A DNA stretch of 64,000 nucleotides from Phaeosaccion multiseriatum (Eukaryota > Ochrophyta, other classes): assembly GCA_965112735.1 (NCBI GenBank), contig OZ218958.1, positions 3,348,001 through 3,412,000 on the forward strand. The letters are read 5' to 3'. Every line of letters begins with the position of its first letter. Positions within the stretch are counted from its first letter, which is position 1. The position numbers and the translations under genes are program-made. Of the stretch, positions 37,933 to 49,700 are shown one piece after another. Below the pieces are notes generated by a model. The model saw only the letters and a program-made list of their open reading frames with translations, was not told the DNA's origin and did not search any database.

Positions 37933-38702
37933 AATTCTGGCTATCGTGTTCAAAGCGCAGTCCTTCTTATTCAAAGAAGGCGGGGGTTGGTGGACCAAAC
38001 AAGCAGGAGTACGCTTATAAGGAACTGCCGTACCTGCTGCTGGCTGAGTCTCGCTAGTTGCTAAGGCTTGGGGAGGGCGCACCGTCGCGCAAGGAAATGA
38101 AAGGAAGGAATTTGAGACCAGGCACAAAGTAATCACACCGCACAGAGTATCTAGCCACCCCCCCCCCCTCTCTCTCTTCTACTCTCATAGGTACCTGCGG
38201 AGCTTCTTCTTCAAAGTACAGATCTTCTCTCTACCGAGGGAAAGCCACACATTTCTGACACATTCAGCTCTCATCCCAACAGAACAGCAGGAATGACCCG
38301 ACCCAGCACGCGCAGCAGCAGCTCCCACATGGCTTGGCTCCGCCTCTCTCCACTTTATCCCCTACATACTATTTACAACATGTCGCTGAAGTTAGGGTCT
38401 AGTCGCTGAAGTGAGGGGGATTTGGGGAAAATATAGGAAACCTAAAAATGGGACAGGTGTATTTTATTTTACGAGGCCCCCGAAGAAGTATAAAATCAAG
38501 AGAAGAAGGAAGAAAGGGGCCCCTGGACTTGATTATGGTATGCGCGGAGCGGACGAATTTGAGCAATCAGGTCTGGCGCCGGCCATAATCATTAATCAGG
38601 CCTGGAAAGGAAGACGTCCAGGTTCACTTCCACTTTCCGGACTTTCCGTTTCCGTTTCTTGACCACCGCGCCCAGACACACACACACACCTATCTCCACC
38701 GG

Positions 38703-39233
38703 CATCACTGCAGCAGGTCCCGCCACAGCCTGAGGCCCCTGTCCTGCATGATGGACTGCTGCATCAATGCAGCAGGTGCCGCCACAGCCTGAGGCCCCTG
38801 TCCTGCACGATGGACTGCTTCATCACTGCAGCAGGTCCCGCCACAGCCTGAGGCCCCTGTCCTGTATGATGGACTGCTTCATCACTGCAGCAGGTGCCGC
38901 CACAGTCTGAGGCCCCTGTCCTGCATGATGGACTGCTTCATCACTGCAGCAGGTGCCGCCACAGCCTGAGGCCCCTGTCCTGCATGATGGACTGCTGCAT
39001 CACTGCAGCAGGTGCCGCCACAGCCTGAGGCCCCTGTCCTGCATGATGGACTGCTTCATCACTGCAGCAGGTGCCGCCACAGCCTGAGGCCCCTGTCCTG
39101 CATGATGGACTGCTGCATCACTGCAGCAGGTGCCGCCACAGCCTGAGGCCCCTGTCCTGCATGATGGACTGCTGCATCACTGCAGCAGGTCCCGCCACAG
39201 CCTGAGGCCCCTGTCCTGTATGACGGAGAGAAG
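38703..39233. repeat. 59-bp minisatellite, nine copies
   Basis: Units start at 38703, 38762, 38821, 38880, 38939, 38998, 39057, 39116 and 39175, each exactly 59 bp. It is the same repeat as in unit 1, with a few point differences between units. Confidence 0.95.
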
Positions 39234-40070
39234 CTCCTCCCGCTCCTCCTCCTCGAAGGCCCCCTGCAGGCCCCCGCCCGTCACCACCCCGCCCTGTATC
39301 ACCAACTACTGCAGCTGCTGCTGTAGCTCCTGGTGATGACGCAGACAGGACACCAGCCACAGGCGCTTGCTCAGCGGACTCAGGCTTGAGACGTTGGCCC
39401 TCCTCCGATACCCCGGCTGTCGAAGCTCTCCCTCCCTCTCCTCCTCCTCCTCCTCCTCCTCTTCCTCCACCTCCACCTCCACATCCTCCTCCACCACCAC
39501 CACCACCACCTCCTCCTCCTCCTCCTCCTCCTCCTCCTCCTCCTCCTCCTCCTCCACTACCTCCTCCTCCTCCTCCTCCTCCTCCTGCTGTGCCAAACTG
39601 CAGGAGGGAGGCCTCGGCCTCGGCGGCGGCAGCAGCAGCCTGCAGCGGCCTGCTAACATCCACCAGCCACTCCAACAAGGCCAGGCCTTGCCCCCAGCCC
39701 ACCGTATCTGTCCGCCTCATCACCTCCTTGCAGTGCCAAGCCGCTCTCTGCGCCGCCCCGCTGCCCGTCTCGTTGGCCGCCCTCAGCGGTAGCAGCCCCA
39801 CATTGTGGGGAAAGCTCATAAGCCCGCGTAGCACCAACGCTCGCAAGGGCCGCAGGGAGCCGCACGTCGCAGAGCCGGAGCCTTTGGAGCTGCCAACGCT
39901 GTCGGGCAGGGGTGGTGTGGACACGTTGACTGACTGACTTCCCTTTCCCCTCGCCACTTCGCTTGTCTGGCACACCCCCCCCTCTCCTTCTCTTGGCACC
40001 GTTATTCGACACCTTGTCGGAGAAGGCCGCAGCATCTTCCATACCCCCTCCTCCCTCCTCTCCTCCTCCT
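39234..40070 (-). pseudogene. NRDE2 3' fragment, array copy 2
   Basis: Same structure as copy 1, with the same GACT insertion (39925-39940) and the same 167-bp deletion. The TCC tract is replaced by a long TTC run (40087-40180), which gives poly-Lys on the minus strand. Confidence 0.85.
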
Positions 40071-40179
40071 CCTCCTCCTCCTCCTCCTTCTTCTTCTTCT
40101 TCTTCTTCTTCTTCTTCTTCTTCTTCTTCTTCTTCTTCTTCTTCTTCTTCTTCTTCTTCTTCTTCTTCTTCTTCTTCTT

Positions 40180-41856
40180 CTCCCCCCCCTCCTCCTCGTG
40201 CTCCTCCACCTCCCCCTCCTCCCCCTCCTCCTCGTGCTCGTCCACCTCCCCCTCCTCCTCCTCCTCCTCCTCCTCCTCCTCCTCCTCCTCCTCCTCCTCC
40301 TCCTCCTCCTCCTCCTCCTCCTTCTCCTCCTCCTCCTCCTCCTCCTCCTCCTAACCCTCCCCCCCCCCGTCCTTCTTCTTCTCCTCCTCGTCCTCCTCCT
40401 CCTCCTCCTCCTAACCCTCCTCCTCCTCCTCCTCCTCCTCCTCCTCCTCCTCCTCCTCCTCCTCCTCTCCCTCTTGCTGCCCCCCTCCCTTCCCTTCGGT
40501 CGCCAGTCCTATGGATAGGAGCCGCAGTAATATGGGAAGCAGCGCCACCAGGAATAGAGAGGCCCTCGTCCTTGACCCAGGTCAGCACGATGTGGCGTGG
40601 CGTATTGGTGGTGCGAGCCATCACACTGAGCGGCGACTTGGTGGGAAGCGTCGCCATCCCGAGCTGATGTAGAGCGAGCAGGGCGGCTCGAGTCACACAC
40701 ACGCCCAGTTGGGTAGTGGAGAAATAGCCACGCGGGGACTCGAAGTCGAAGCTCCGGAGCTACGCAAGACGGGCAACAAGAAGCAGAAGCAGTCAGTCCA
40801 TTAGTCAGTCAGTCAGTCAGTCAGTCAGTCAGTCAGTCAGTCAGTCAGTCAGTCAGTCACAGGGCTCGCAAGCCAGTGCAGGGGGGCGGGTAGGGAGGCA
40901 GCAGCCAGTCCGAGTGGGCGCGGTTCGCACGCATGCATCTCAACAGTGGAGCGAGCACCAGCCAGAGCCAGAGCCAATGCCCTGCCATCGTCGACCTGTT
41001 GCCTTGCTTGCGCTTGGCCTCTGCGGCTCAGTCCCCCTCCCTCCTCCTCCTCCTCCTCCTCCTCCTCCTCCTCCTCCCCCTCCTCCTCCTCCTCCTCCTC
41101 CTCCTCCTTCTCCTCCTCCTCCTCCCTTCGCTGCTACCTGCATGAGAGCCTCTCCAGGAGCTATGCCTGGGCGGCGCTGTGCAAGATAGCGCGCCCCCCT
41201 CACGCTCGTGCTTGTGGTGGTGTGGATGGGTATGACGATGGTGATACGCGGCCCATTGAACGCTACCTCCGCCAAGTCAGCTTCTGTGGCTTGGCGTAGG
41301 GTGTACGAAGCAGCCTCCTCGTGCTGTACCACCAACTGCTGATGCTGATGCTGGTGTGCCTCCTGCACCATGAGGACTATCTCCTGCGGTTGTTGGATGG
41401 AGCACTGGGAAGAGTAGCCCAGCGCACACGTGCGGGAGAGCATGACATGCACTGCCATCGTCCACAGCACGCCACAGTTCGAAGCAAGGCAGTAGGTGCG
41501 GAAGGCAAAGAGGGAAGTGAAGTCCATGAGATCGTGACGAGGCAGGCAGGAATCAAATGAGCCAGCAACGGGTCCTATTCTTTACTGGAGACATGAGCCT
41601 GCCTAGCTTGGCGCTGCGCTTACTGCTTACCGCGCTGGCTGAAGAAAGAAGTGAGCGCATCCTTCGCCACTCCGCACACTGCGCGTTTTCGTACTTCACG
41701 CTTCCATGAGCTTTGCCATTCGGCAGGGGGCAGAGTAGGCAGTTCCCCAAAGCGATGCTTCCACTCTGATTGCCACCGAGGGCAATTTTCGTCCTCCTCC
41801 TCATCGCTAGTAGGGGGCTCAGCCTCAGTGTTCCCCCCCGCTCTCAAATCGCTATT
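40180..41856 (-). pseudogene. Orphan gene copy 3 (start codon lost)
   Basis: Exon equivalents lie at 41856-41631, 41575-41139 and 40759 onwards. The ATG position reads AAT (plus strand gctattaatt). Exon 3 is open through the microsatellite into the next NRDE2 fragment. Confidence 0.55.
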
Positions 41857-42639
41857 AATTCTGGCTATCGTGTTCAAAGCGCAGTCCTTCTTATTCAAAG
41901 AAGGCGGGGGTTGGTGGACCAAACAAGCAGGAGTACGCTTATAAGGAACTGCCGTACCTGCTGCTGGCTGAGTCTCGCTAGTTGCTAAGGCTTGGGGAGG
42001 GCGCACCGTCGCGCAAGGAAATGAAAGGAAGGAATTTGAGACCAGGCACAAAGTAATCACACCGCACAGAGTATCTAGCCACCCCCCCCCCCTCTCTCTC
42101 TTCTACTCTCATAGGTACCTGCGGAGCTTCTTCTTCAAAGTACAGATCTTCTCTCTACCGAGGGAAAGCCACACATTTCTGACACATTCAGCTCTCATCC
42201 CAACAGAACAGCAGGAATGACCCGACCCAGCACGCGCAGCAGCAGCTCCCACATGGCTTGGCTCCGCCTCTCTCCACTTTATCCCCTACATACTATTTAC
42301 AACATGTCGCTGAAGTTAGGGTCTAGTCGCTGAAGTGAGGGGGATTTGGGGAAATATAGGAAACCTAAAAATGGCAGGTTGTATTTTATTTTACGAGGCC
42401 CCCGAAGAAGTATCAAGTATCAAGAGTGATGATGTAAGAAAGGGGCCCCTGGACTTGATTATGGTATGCGCGGACTGACTTGATTATGGTATGCGCGGAG
42501 CGGACGAATTTGAGCAATCAGGTCTGGCGCCGGCCATAATTAATAATCAGGCCTGGAAAGGAAGACGTCCAGGTTCACTTCCACTTTCCGTTTCCGTTTC
42601 TTGACCACCCAGACACACACACACACCTATCTCCACCGG

Positions 42640-42752
42640 CATCACTGCAGCAGGTCCCGCCACAGCCTGAGGCCCCTGTCCTGCATGATGGACTGCTTCA
42701 TCACTGCAGCAGGTCCCGCCACAGCCTGAGGCCCCTGTCCTGCATGATGGAG
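42640..42752. repeat. 59-bp minisatellite, two copies
   Basis: Units start at 42640 and 42699. This is the smallest array of the three. The parent gene has a single unit at 46740. Confidence 0.92.
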
Positions 42753-43575
42753 AGAAGCTCCTCCCGCTCCTCCTCCTCGAAGGCCCCCTGCAGGCCCCCG
42801 CCCGTCACCACCCCGCCCTGTATCACCAACTACTGCAGCTGCTGCTGTAGCTCCTGGTGATGACGCAGACAGGACACCAGCCACAGGCGCTTGCTCAGCG
42901 GACTCAGGCTTGAGACGTTGGCCCTCGTCCTCCGATACCCCGGCTGTCGAAGCTCTCCCTCCCTCTCCTCCTCCTCCTCCTCCTCCTCCTCCTCTTCCTC
43001 CACCTCCACCTCCTCCTCCTCCTCCACCACCACCACCACCTCCTCCTCCTCCTCCTCCTCCTCCTCCACTACCTCCTCCTCCTCCTCCTCCTCCTCCTGC
43101 TGTGCCAAACTGCAGGAGGGAGGCCTCGGCCTCGGCGGCGGCAGCAGCAGCCTGCAGCGGCCTGCTAACATCCACCAGCCACTCCAACAAGGCCAGGCCT
43201 TGCCCCCAGCCCACCGTATCTGTCCGCCTCATCACCTCCTTGCAGTGCCAAGCCGCTCTCTGCGCCGCCCCGCTGCCCGTCTCGTTGGCCGCCCTCAGTG
43301 CTAGCAGCCCGACACTGTGCGGAAAGCTTGTAAGCCCGCGTAGCACCAACGCTCGCAAGGGCCGCAGGGAGCCGCACGTCGCAGAGCCGGAGCCTTTGGA
43401 GCTGCCAACGCTGTCGGGCAGGGGTGGTGTGGACACGTTGACTGACTGACTTCCCTTTCCCCTCGCCACTTCGCTTGTCTGGCACACCCCCCCCTCTCCT
43501 TCTCTTGGCACCGTTATTCGTCACCTTGTCGGAGAAGGCCGCAGCATCTTCCATACCCCCTCCTCCCTCCTCTCC
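42753..43575 (-). pseudogene. NRDE2 3' fragment, array copy 3
   Basis: Carries the same GACT insertion (43436-43450) and the same 167-bp deletion as the other copies. Its residues GLTSFPHSVGLLALRAANET are closest to the parent gene. Confidence 0.85.
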
Positions 43576-43589
43576 TCCTCCTCCTCCTC

Positions 43590-43663
43590 CTCCTCCTTCT
43601 TCTTCTTCTTCTTCTTCTTCTTCTTCTTCTTCTTCTTCTTCTTCTTCTTCTTCTTCTTCTTCT

Positions 43664-43698
<35 letters not shown>

Positions 43699-44075
43699 TC
43701 CCCCCCCTCCTCCTCGTGCTCCTCCACCTCCCCCTCCTCCCCCTCCTCCTCGTGCTCGTCCACCTCCCCCTCCTCCTCCTCCTCCTCCTCCTCCTCCTCC
43801 TTCTCCTCCTCCTCCTCCTCCTCCTCCTCCTAACCCTCCCCCCCCCCGTCCTTCTTCTTCTCCTCCTCGTCCTCCTCCTCCTCCTCCTCCTCCTAACCCT
43901 CCTCCTCCTCCTCCTCCTCCTCCTCCTCCTCCTCCTCCTCCTCCTCCTCCTCCTCCTCCTCCTCCTCCTCTTCTTCCTCCTCCTCCTCCTCCTCCTCCTC
44001 CTCCTCCTCCTCCTCCTCCTCCTCGTCCTCGTCCTCGTCCTCCTCCTCCTCCTCCTCCTCCTCCTCTTCCTCTCC
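43590..44075. repeat. TTC and TCC microsatellite complex of unit 4
   Basis: A TTC run (about 43593-43697), then TCC runs with taaccctcc interruptions and a gtcctcgtcctcg block. It separates NRDE2 fragment 3 from orphan gene copy 4. Confidence 0.9.
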
Positions 44076-45507
44076 CTCTTGCTGCCCCCCTCCCTTCCCT
44101 TCGGTCGCCAGTCCTATGGATAGGAGCCGCAGTAATATGGGAAGCAGCGCCACCAGGAATAGAGAGGCCCTCGTCCTTGACCCAGGTCAGCACGATGTGG
44201 CGTGGCGTATTGGTGGTGCGAGCCATCACACTGAGCGGCGACTTGGTGGGAAGCGTCGCCATCCCGAGCTGATGTAGAGCGAGCAGGGCGGCTCGAGTCA
44301 CACACACGCCCAGTTGAGTAGTGGAGAAATAGCCACGCGGGGACTCGAAGTCGAAGCTCCGGAGCTACGCAAGACGAGCAACAAGAAGCAGTCCAGTAGT
44401 CAGTCAGTCGGTCAGTCAGTCGCAGAGCTCGCAAGCCAGTGCAGGGGGGCGGGTAGGGAGGCAGCAGCCAGTCCAAGTGGGCGCGGCTCGCACGCATGCA
44501 TTTCAACAGTGGAGCGAGCACCAGCCAGAGCCAGAGCCAATGTCCTGCCATCGTCGACCTGTTGCCTTGCTTGCGCTTGGCCTCTGCGGCTCAGTCCACT
44601 TCCTCCTTGAGCGAGCACCAGCCAGAGCCAGAGCCAATGTCCTGCCATCGTCGACCTGTTGCCTTGCTTGCGCTTGGCCTCTGCGGCTCAGTCCACCTTC
44701 CTCCTCCTCCTCCTCCTCCTCCTCCTCCTCCTCCCCCTCCTCCTCCTCCTCCTCCTCCTTCTCCTCCTCCTCCTCCCTTCGCTGCTACCTGCATGAGAGC
44801 CTCTCCAGGAGCTATGCCTGGGCGGCGCTGTGCAAGATAGCGCGCCCCCCTCACGCTCGTGCTTGTGGTGGTGTGGATGGGTATGACGATGGTGATACGC
44901 GGCCCATTGAACGCTACCTCCGCCAAGTCAGCTTCTGTGGCTTGGCGTAGGGTGTACGAAGCAGCCTCCTCGTGCTGTACCACCAACTGCTGATGCTGAT
45001 GCTGGTGTGCCTCCTGCACCATGAGGACTATCTCCTGCGGTTGTTGGATGGAGCACTGGGAAGAGTAGCCCAGCGCACACGTGCGGGAGAGCATGACATG
45101 CACTGCCATCGTCCACAGCACGCCACAGTTCGAAGCAAGGCAGTAGGTGCGGAAGGCAAAGAGGGAAGTGAAGTCCATGAGATCGTGACGAGGCAGGCAG
45201 GAATCAAATGAGCCAGCAACGGGTCCTATTCTTTACTGGAGACATGAGCCTGCCTAGCTTGGCGCTGCGCTTACTGCTTACCGCGCTGGCTGAAGAAGGA
45301 AGCGAGCGCATCCTTCGCCACTCCGCACACTGCGCGTTTTTGTACTTCACGCTTCCATGAGCTTTGCCATGCGGCAGGGGGTAGAGTAGGCAGTGGCCCA
45401 AAGCACTGCTTCCACTCTGATTGCCACCGAGGGCCATTTTCTTCCTCCTCCTCATCGGTGGTTGGGGGCTCAGCCTCAGTTTTCCCACCTGCTCTCAAAT
45501 CGCTCAC
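44076..45507 (-). pseudogene. Orphan gene copy 4 (start codon lost)
   Basis: Exon equivalents lie at 45507-45282, 45225-44789 and 44364 onwards. The start codon reads GTG instead of ATG. It also carries a duplicated roughly 95-bp block (gcgagcaccagccagagcca at 44514 and 44611) between exons 2 and 3. This copy abuts the NRDE2 gene and may be closest to the ancestral arrangement. Confidence 0.5.
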
Positions 45508-46375
45508 AATTCGGGCTGCTCAGACAGCCAGCAGTCCTTCTTATTCAAAGAAGGAGGGGGGTGGTGGACCAAACAAGCAGGAGTACGCTTATAAGGAACT
45601 GCTGGTACCTGCTGCTGGCTGAGTCTCGCAAGTAGCGAAGGCTTGGGCAGAGCGAACCGTCGCCCAAGGAAATGAAAGGAAGATGCAGTCTGAGACCGGG
45701 CACAAAGCAATCACACCGCACAGAGGATCTAAACCCCCCCCCCTCTCTCTCTGCTACTCTCATAGGTACCTGCGGAGCTTCTTTCTTCAAAGACTGATCT
45801 TCTCTCCTCTAACGAGGGAGAGGAGCCAGCCATGCAGTAGGAATGACACGTTCGGCTCTCATCCCAACAGAACAGCAGGAATGACCCGACCCAGCACGCG
45901 CAGCAGCAGATCCCACATGCCTTGGCTCCGCCCTCTCTCCACTTTGTCACCCTAGATACCATTTTTACAGATGGTCTGAGTAGGGGGTTTCGGAGGGGGA
46001 ACCTTTGACATACAGGAAACTTTAAAAGAATAGAAGGGAGAGGGGTCCAGCCAGCCAGCCATACATTGTATCGGTTCCAACCTCATGCGGTTCTTGGGGT
46101 TTTCGGTGAGTGTGGGCTTATGAGCCAACATCTCGGGCCTGGACTTGATAATGGTATGCGCGGACCAATTTGAGAAATAAATAATCAGGTTTGGTGCCGG
46201 CCATAATCAATAATCAGGCCTGATATATAAAAAAAGAAGGGAAAGGAAAACTTCCTTTTTATATATATATATATACACTACAGGCGTGATTCGTGCTTCT
46301 CGGCGCCCTCCCTCAGAATCACGTCAGGGGTCGAGTCCAGGGCCGATCAACGACACAAGCAACCACAACCCACAA

Positions 46376-46426
<51 letters not shown>

Positions 46427-46740
46427 TTTATATACATATATTTATATACATATATATATATTATTTATATGTATATGTACATTTATATAATATATATATA
46501 TATATATGTTTTAAAATTTTTTTTTTTTTTTTTTTATGTATGACCTTAATGATTGAATGATTGAGTGTCGGAGGAGTGGATCGTAGCGTGATTTGGTTGT
46601 GTTGGAGGTGATGGAGGGGTGGTGCAGCGTTGTGGAAGGTCGGGAGCCAACAGGAAGGGAGGAACGTCCAGGTTCACTTTCAATTTCCGTTTACTCAACT
46701 TACTCAAAGTCACCTTCTGGCATGTTAGTGCTTACATTTC
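45508..46740. other. Diverged spacer between orphan copy 4 and NRDE2
   Basis: Related to the spacers of units 1-3 but much more diverged after about 45640. It gains unique sequence (45960-46140) and the AT-rich island at 46255-46540. It contains the NRDE2 3' flank. Confidence 0.6.
46255..46540. repeat. AT-rich (TA)n island with poly-A and poly-T flanks
   Basis: tatatatatatata at 46260-46275, then a10 followed by (ta)n and tatatttatataca repeats, ending in a run of about 19 T. It is the only strongly AT-rich segment in the window and could fold into a long hairpin. It lies just downstream of the NRDE2 stop. Confidence 0.85.
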
Positions 46741-46741
46741 A

Positions 46742-49700
46742 TCACTGCAGCAGATCCCGCCACAGCCTGAGGCCCCTGTCCTGCATGATGGAGAGAAGCT
46801 CCTCCCGCTCCTCCTCCTCGAAGGCCCCCTGCAGGCCCCCGCCCGTCACCACCCCGCCCTGTATCACCAACTGCTGCAGCTGCTGCTGCGGCTCCTGGTG
46901 ATGACGCAGGCAGGACACCAGCCACAGGCGCTTGCTCAGCGGGCAGGCGTGCACGGCCCGAGTAAAGAGGCGCTTGGCCAGTGCATAGTGCCCCTGCAGC
47001 ATCTCCAGCCCAATGTAGAGCCGCCACAGCAGGGGAGAGCGCCGCCCCGACGGGTGCGACACGGCCGCTTCGAGCCGGGCACACGTCTGCCGAAGGGCTA
47101 GGGCAGCGGCCTCTGGCTTGAGGCGTTGGCCCTCCTCCGATACCCCGGCTGTCGAAGCTCCCCCTCCCTCTCCTCCTCCTCCTCCTCCTCCTCCACTACC
47201 TCCACCCCCTCCTCCTCCTCCTGCTGTGCCAAACTGCAGGAGGGAGGCCTCGGCCTCGGCGGCGGCAGCAGCAGCCTGCAGCGGCCTGCTAACATCCACC
47301 AGCCACTCCAACAAGGCCGGGCCTTGCCCCCAGCCCACCGTATCTGTCCGCCTCATCACCTCCTTGCAGTGCCAAGCCGCTCTCTGCGCCGCCCCGCTGC
47401 CCGTCTCGTTGGCCGCCCTCAGCGCTAGCAGCCCCACACTGTGCGGAAAGCTTGTAAGCCCGCGTAGCACCAACGCTCGCAAGGGCCGCAGGGAGCCGCA
47501 CGTCGCAGAGCCGGAGCCTTTGGAGCTGCCAACGCTGTCGGGCAGGGGTAGTGTGGACACGTTGACTGACTTCCCTTTCCCCTCGCCACTTCGCTTGTCT
47601 GGCACACCCCCCCCTCTCCTTCTCTTGGCACCATTCCCTGTCGCCTTGTCGTAGAAGGCCGCAGCATCTTCCATACCCCCTCCTCCTCCTCTTCCTCCTC
47701 CTCCCCAGAGCTGATGTGCACACAGCAGCTCTACCATGAGCATCAGCAGGTGCTCCCTGGCGACACTGATCTTTAACAACCCGCCGCTGGTCCCGGCCAC
47801 CCTCCACCGGTAAGCTTGGTACTGGCCGTGCCGCCGCACCTCCTCGGCTTCTTCCCCCTCCTCACGCTGCTGCTGTACTGCAGGGCCGCTGGTGAAGCTG
47901 CTGCCCATATGCCTGCTACTGCTACTACTGCTGCTTCCACGCGAGCCCCCCCCCCCCGCTGCTGCTGCTGCCCTCCGCCCCTCCTCGGCCTGCACGTCCG
48001 CTGCCATCTCCAGCCCGTCGAGGCTCTGGCGGAAAGCCTCTTGCGCCGCCTCCACCCCTCCCTCGGTGAGCAGCGCCAGCCACGCCCGCGCGGCGCCGAA
48101 GTACACCACAGGCGGGCAGCAGTCCAGTGACACACATACGCCTCCGGAGTCACTTGCGTTGCCATCATCGACCTCGCCGCTAGTGCCCTCGTTGGTCAAG
48201 GAGCCGAGCTCTCTTGCAATGTGGCCATCGAGGAGAACGGCCGCCTCTGCCAGTCGCCGCCGCAGCGCAGTCGGTGATGCAGCAGTTGGTGATACGGCGG
48301 TAGAGGCCTCTGCGTAGTCTGTGTAGGTGCCCTCTGCAAAGCAAGCAAGGGCGTGCATCGCCTCTGAGGCAGCGGTCGCTTGGTGCGAGGGGCCATCCTC
48401 CTCCTCACCGTGACCATTGCCTCTCCACGCCAGCAGTGCCCGTACTCGTGGCTCACACGACAAGCGACCGCTGCTGCTGCCCATATGACTGCGGCTGCCG
48501 TGTAGCCCCGCCAAGGCGCCTACGAGCCCACCCCCGCCGCCCCACGGAGCGAGAGGCAACCCCGCCTGCAGCCGAAACAGCTCCCAAAAGAGCGGGGCGG
48601 TCTGACGAGGGCCCCTGAGACTTGCGGGCAGCTGCCGAGCCGTGGTCAGGGCCCTCACCGCCACTCTTAGCGCCTTGCCCTCGCACTTGAGGAGCGCCTC
48701 AAACTGCACGTAGGCAAGCCACAGTTTCAGGTCGGTGGCGCTCTCTGCCGAGGCCTCGAGCATGGCCTGAGCCACGCGCCTTGCCCTCTCGCAAGCGTGC
48801 CTGCGCTGCGCTTTCAAAGCCTTGTCCTCTCTTTTCTTCTGTGCCTTGGCCGCTGCCGCCGCCGCCGCCGCTGCTGCTGCTGCTGCTGCTGCTGCTGCCG
48901 TTGATGCTGTTGATGTATCGCCAACTGCCTCTTCCTCCGGTGTGCTGCTTCCAATCCCTACCCGTGCGGGCTTCTCCTCCTTCCCTTTCCCTTGGGTGGT
49001 GACCGCCATGGCCACATGTGCCTCCAAGAGCATGTGCGCACACTGCAACTGCACTTTAAAGTCTTGCCACTCCCGCCTCTCCTTCTCCCCCTCGCGCCCT
49101 GTCCTGCCTCCTCCTCCTCCCGCCTGTACCTTGCCGGACCCCTTCGGTGCCGTACATGGGTCTACTTGTTCCACCTTCACATCTGCCTTTGCCTTTGTCT
49201 TTGCCGTATCGGAGGCGTCAGAGGCGTCAAAGGCATGAGGGGAGGGGATGGAGGCGATCATCTGCCGCAGCGAGTTACGCGCGAAGCTCAGGCGGGAGGG
49301 GTCCTCCAACAACGCGTCAGAGACGGTGACGAGCTGCCTTGCAGCCGTTACTTCGGACCATGCTGCTCCGAGTGACGCCTGCCGCCGCGTTACCCCATGT
49401 GCCCACCCCGCTGTTCCTGCTCCACTTCCTGTCGCCGCCGCCGCCGCCGCCGCCGCCCCCCCGCAAGGGGACGGGGACGACAAGAGAGCTTCAAAGATTG
49501 ACACAGCTGCAGCACCTTCCACTGAGCCGTGTGCCCTCCCTCCTCCTTCTCCTTCTCCTCCTCCTCCTCCTCCTCCTGGCCTCGCCCAGGTCCTAAAGCA
49601 CCTCTTCTCCATGTTAAGCTCAAGGCAGTCGAGGGGCATTGGGTGGTGCGAGGGCAGCGCACGGGGAAAGGAAAGCCCAACCACGCCCAACAGCTGCAGC

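Larger units (their letters stand above)
32704..46740. repeat. Tandem array of about 3.6-3.9 kb units (four copies)
   Basis: The anchor ctccctcttgctgccccc occurs at 32704, 36541, 40467 and 44071, giving units of 3837, 3926 and 3604 bp. On the minus strand each unit reads: orphan-gene exons 1-3 separated by TCC tracts, then a fragment of the NRDE2 3' end, a 59-bp minisatellite, and about 750 bp of shared non-coding DNA leading to the next orphan gene. The fourth unit joins the true NRDE2 3' end at 46740. Junctions fall in TCC/TTC microsatellites. Confidence 0.92.

Noticed and set aside
32455-43900. cctaaccctcccc strings resembling interstitial telomere repeats
   Set aside because: Each is a single CTAACCC between TCC runs, copied with the array. 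There is no tandem telomere repeat.
31977-44307. Poly-Gly, poly-Glu, poly-Pro, poly-Ser and poly-Leu proteins
   Set aside because: TCC and TTC microsatellites are open in all frames. Only the unique flanks have coding character.
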